DNA of 6,290 nt, taken from the NCBI GenBank assembly GCA_029937205.1, contig JAPYQV010000173.1:1-6290 (forward strand), read 5' to 3'. A program made the translations under genes and the position numbers. Below are positions 4,989 to 6,290 of the stretch, in pieces. Numbering within the stretch: position 1 is the first letter of the stretch; each line of letters begins with the position of its first letter. The notes under the pieces are model-generated. The model was not told where the DNA came from and did no database searches. It saw only the letters and a program-made list of their open reading frames with translations. Source of the stretch: Alphaproteobacteria bacterium (GTDB lineage Bacteria; Pseudomonadota; Alphaproteobacteria; UBA828).

Positions 4989-5073
4989 GTTCATCGAAAC
5001 GGCAAACCGCTGGTAACAGCGGGGCGCAAAGCCACCGGCCCAGGCATCGGGTAGCGGAGCTGCCGAAAGGAAC
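4989..5073 (+). promoter_or_regulatory. Cyclic-di-GMP-I (GEMM-I) riboswitch 2
   Basis: It has the same architecture as the copy at 4459-4547: GGCAAACC (5001-5008), hairpin CGCUG-GUAA-CAGCG (5008-5021), GGCGCAAAGCC (5023-5033), and a second arm with CC 5035-5036 paired to GG 5056-5057 and CCC 5039-5041 paired to GGG 5049-5051, closing with GCCGAAAGG. The contact bases equivalent to Vc2 G20, A47 and C92 are 5001, 5028 and 5063. The hairpin differs from copy 1 by a C-G to U-A exchange that keeps pairing, and the closing helix is GUUC (4989-4992) with GAAC (5070-5073) instead of GUUUC/GAAAC. Such compensatory changes show that structure is under selection. The closing helix again takes in the GA of the Shine-Dalgarno AAAGGA (5066-5071), predicting the same translational off-switch. 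Confidence 0.93.
5066..5071 (+). promoter_or_regulatory. Shine-Dalgarno AAAGGA embedded in riboswitch 2
   Basis: AAAGGA ends 8 bases before the TTG at 5080 and supports that rare start codon; no in-frame ATG occurs until codon 30. It overlaps the aptamer's conserved 3' end in the same way as at 4539-4544. Confidence 0.7.
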
Positions 5074-5079
5074 TGGAAA

Positions 5080-5406
5080 TTGAGAATTTTTGGATATTTA
5101 AGACGCCATTGGCGCTGGTGCAACCGGCGAGACGGCGCCCGGCTGGAGGATTTTCCATTGAAGTTGATGGTTGGCGAGCGTGAACTTGAAACGCTGAATT
5201 GGACGGTGGGCGGTTTTATGGCCCACGGACTTGAAGGCCTTGAGCCGAGAGACCGCTTCACGGGTCAATTGGAGCCGCCGGGCGGTCCATCATGCAAATT
5301 TACCGGCCAGGTCACGCGTGTGGACACCAATGGTGCCAGGGCCGTGCGCTTCGTCGAGGTCGATTTGTCCACGCTTTTGGCGATGCAGGATAGCCCCAGC
5401 GCCTGA
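5080..5406 (+). CDS. Single-domain PilZ-like protein 2 (divergent paralogue, TTG start)
   Basis: This is a 108-residue soluble protein. A basic, aromatic N-terminus (MRIFGYLRRHWRWCNRRDGAR) leads into RxxxR (Arg17-Arg21) and, 23 residues later, NWTVGG (40-45), an N/DxSxxG motif in which Ser is replaced by Thr. Later segments LEPRDRFTGQLEPPGG, CKFTGQVTRVDTNGARAVRFVEVD and LSTLLAMQ look like the remaining PilZ strands and end helix. Compared with the first PilZ protein, both have Trp after the D/N, GG at the motif end and a matching strand order, so they are probably paralogues. Signature changes make c-di-GMP binding likely but less certain than for copy 1. The start is TTG after AAAGGA (8-base gap) in the riboswitch leader. 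The partner and phenotype are unknown; motility, polysaccharide or pilus control would be typical of PilZ proteins. Confidence 0.75.
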   Translation: MRIFGYLRRHWRWCNRRDGARLEDFPLKLMVGERELETLNWTVGGFMAHGLEGLEPRDRFTGQLEPPGGPSCKFTGQVTRVDTNGARAVRFVEVDLSTLLAMQDSPSA

Positions 5407-5444
5407 GTAACGCACTGCGTTCATCCGGTGGCGCTCTGCTATGC

Positions 5445-5474
5445 TTGACTCCCAACACCACCCGGACGTATAGC
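5445..5474 (+). promoter_or_regulatory. Sigma70-like promoter for tRNA-Met
   Basis: TTGACT (5445-5450, five of six to consensus) and TATAGC (5469-5474) are 18 bases apart. The predicted start is near 5481, about 24 bases before the mature tRNA 5' end, a normal leader length. Confidence 0.6.
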
Positions 5475-5484
5475 CAACGCCGCG

Positions 5485-5498
5485 ATGGCTTCGGCCAT
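5485..5498 (+). other. UUCG-capped hairpin in the tRNA-Met leader
   Basis: ATGGC (5485-5489), TTCG, GCCAT (5494-5498) form a 5-bp stem with a C(UUCG)G loop, an exceptionally stable tetraloop, ending 6 bases before the mature tRNA. It may help precursor folding or RNase P access. No U-run follows, so it is not a terminator. Confidence 0.45.
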
Positions 5499-5504
5499 GG
5501 CTAT

Positions 5505-5580
5505 GGCGGGGTAGCTCAGTTGGTAGAGCAGTGGAATCATAATCCATGGGTCGGGGGTTCAAATCCCTCCCCCGCTACCA
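5505..5580 (+). tRNA. tRNA-Met (anticodon CAT, elongator type)
   Basis: This is a 76-base tRNA including an encoded CCA (5578-5580). The acceptor stem GGCGGGG (5505-5511) pairs with CCCCGCT (5570-5576), with a G-U at position 1-72. The D stem is GCTC/GAGC, and the anticodon stem GTGGA/TCCAT encloses loop ATCATAA with anticodon CAT. The variable loop is GGGTC, and the T arm is GGGGG-TTCAAAT-CCCTC. It lacks the C1:A72 mismatch and three G-C anticodon pairs of initiator tRNA. The sequence resembles alphaproteobacterial elongator tRNA-Met; tRNA-Ile2(CAT, lysidine-modified) is less likely. Its 3' half is overlapped on the opposite strand by the recombinase frame and is the probable integration site. 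No terminator is visible right after it. Confidence 0.95.
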
Positions 5581-6290
5581 GCGGTATTTGCACCCCAGTA
5601 TCCATTGATCCGGAGTGTTCGTCTTCCAGGGAAAAATCCAGCATTTCCGCCAGACTACCCCTCAAATGGATACGTAATTCGCCGTCGACGGGAACCAGCA
5701 GAATTTCTTCGATCAGATCCTGCAAGATGGCCGATGCCTCTGCCCGGGCACTTTCTTCATTTAGAGCTGTGCGCAGGTTGGCCACCTTCTTTCGATAAAT
5801 TTCACCGAGGTTCGGGTGAATTCGGACCGGCGTGGCGGGAGTCCCATCAATTTTCCTGCGCAAATTCTTTTTTTGATTCTCCAGCGCCATGAGTTCATCG
5901 GTCATGCTATCCGTTCGCATGCCGTCCTTGACGGCGTCGATGATGTGGCGAATGTCCATTTCCGTGCGGCTCAGTTCCGCCACGAGGCGATTGTGGGTCG
6001 TATTGTCGAGGGCCGCTTGCCGATTGAGTTCACGGTGATATTCCTTGGCAAACTCAGTCACGAGGTCAGGATGCATGAGCTTGTCGCGCAGCCCTTCGAG
6101 AACGCGAACCTCAAGATCGTCACGCCGAATTTTCAGGCGATTATCGCAGGTCCCCCTGTTCCGGGCCGTTGAGCAGCTATAGTGATGTCGGTGGTTCTTG
6201 GAATAGCCGCCACCACAAACACCGCAGCGAAGAAGCCCTGACAAGAGGTATCGCGGTCGCCGAGCACGCTCAGAGCGCACGCCATTGCTG
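5537..6290 (-). CDS. Large serine recombinase, C-terminal part (5' end outside window)
   Basis: The frame stays open to the right edge; the GTG at 6278-6280 is just an internal valine, so the N-terminal resolvase and recombinase domains lie outside. What is visible (residues numbered from that GTG) starts with RPRYLLSGLLRCGVCGGGYS, followed by YSCSTARNRGTC: Cys19, Cys22, Cys36 and Cys45 form the Cys4 zinc ribbon of serine site-specific recombinases. Next is a long charged helical region (about 55-140, LNRQAALDNTTHNRLVAELSR onward) matching the coiled coil, then a terminal region ending LRIHLRGSLAEMLDF. These enzymes integrate or excise DNA through a serine-linked break; the catalytic serine is not in view. 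The final residues LVAGEGFEPPTHGL are translated from the complement of the tRNA-Met 3' half, and the TGA stop (5539-5537) lies within the tRNA. This tail type is well known for integrases abutting tRNA genes. Sampled GC is lower here than in the sulfur genes, fitting acquired DNA. Confidence 0.88.
   Translation of the reverse strand, partial: SNGVRSERARRPRYLLSGLLRCGVCGGGYSKNHRHHYSCSTARNRGTCDNRLKIRRDDLEVRVLEGLRDKLMHPDLVTEFAKEYHRELNRQAALDNTTHNRLVAELSRTEMDIRHIIDAVKDGMRTDSMTDELMALENQKKNLRRKIDGTPATPVRIHPNLGEIYRKKVANLRTALNEESARAEASAILQDLIEEILLVPVDGELRIHLRGSLAEMLDFSLEDEHSGSMDTGVQIPLVAGEGFEPPTHGL
5545..5580. other. Probable integration (att) site in the 3' half of tRNA-Met
   Basis: The recombinase frame crosses this segment without a break and the tRNA remains intact through CCA, as expected if the incoming element carried an identical 3' tRNA segment. 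The exact core and the partner copy at the far end are outside the window, so the limits given are approximate. Confidence 0.4.
5581..6290. mobile_element. Left end of a putative integrated element next to tRNA-Met
   Basis: Everything from the tRNA CCA to the right edge is occupied by the serine recombinase gene, which is transcribed toward the tRNA. Sampled 60-base lines starting at 5821 and 6001 are about 48-50% GC, against about 68-75% for lines starting at 1381 and 4021. The cargo is not visible, so whether this is an island, a prophage or a recombinase remnant cannot be decided. Confidence 0.5.

Noticed and set aside
5409..5421. Inverted repeat AACGC-ACT-GCGTT after PilZ gene 2, considered as a terminator
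   Set aside because: The stem is only 5 bp with a 3-base loop and is not followed by a T-run.
5505..5580. Initiator tRNA-fMet
   Set aside because: There is no C1:A72 mismatch and the anticodon stem lacks three consecutive G-C pairs; it reads as elongator tRNA-Met.
1..6290. CRISPR array or insertion sequence ends
   Set aside because: I found no regularly spaced repeats and no terminal inverted repeats with a transposase; the only mobile-DNA signal is the serine recombinase at the right edge.

Overview
The window looks like alphaproteobacterial chromosome, probably Rhodospirillales-like. The evidence is the moderately high GC, the serine acetyltransferase C-terminal tail, the MnmA sequence style and an elongator tRNA-Met of the alphaproteobacterial type. 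All taxonomic statements rest on reading the sequence, not on a database search.

Bases 1-4414 hold a plus-strand sulfur-handling run: the 3' end of cysE (cysteine biosynthesis), an iron-sulfur sensing Rrf2 regulator (iscR), a class V cysteine desulfurase (IscS/NifS type), an ISC-type [2Fe-2S] ferredoxin, a TenA-family thiamin salvage enzyme and the tRNA 2-thiouridylase mnmA. iscR and the desulfurase overlap by 4 bases (ATGA), and the ferredoxin and tenA are 2 bases apart, so at least these pairs should be co-translated. The likely logic is: make cysteine, strip its sulfur as a persulfide, and use that sulfur for iron-sulfur clusters and for s2U34 in tRNA, with IscR monitoring cluster status. 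No IscU, IscA, HscA or HscB is present here.

Bases about 4406-5406 are the most interesting part. Two consecutive modules share one plan: a CRP-like palindrome (TGTGA-N6-TCAC), a -10-like AT-rich box, a cyclic-di-GMP-I (GEMM-I) riboswitch, and a small single-domain PilZ gene with a non-ATG start (GTG, then TTG). The distance from palindrome centre to aptamer core is identical in both (57.5 bases). In each, the Shine-Dalgarno sequence sits at the 3' edge of the aptamer and partly inside its closing helix. An RNA sensor of c-di-GMP therefore appears to control a likely protein sensor of c-di-GMP, and the whole cassette is duplicated, with a second regulatory input that is probably CRP/FNR-type.

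Bases 5407-5580 carry a sigma70-like promoter and an elongator tRNA-Met(CAT). Bases 5537-6290 (minus strand) are the C-terminal part of a large serine recombinase with a Cys4 zinc ribbon and a coiled coil. Its coding frame runs into the tRNA, so its last 14 residues are essentially antisense tRNA. This looks like the left end of an integrated element whose attachment site is the 3' half of the tRNA; the rest lies beyond the right edge.
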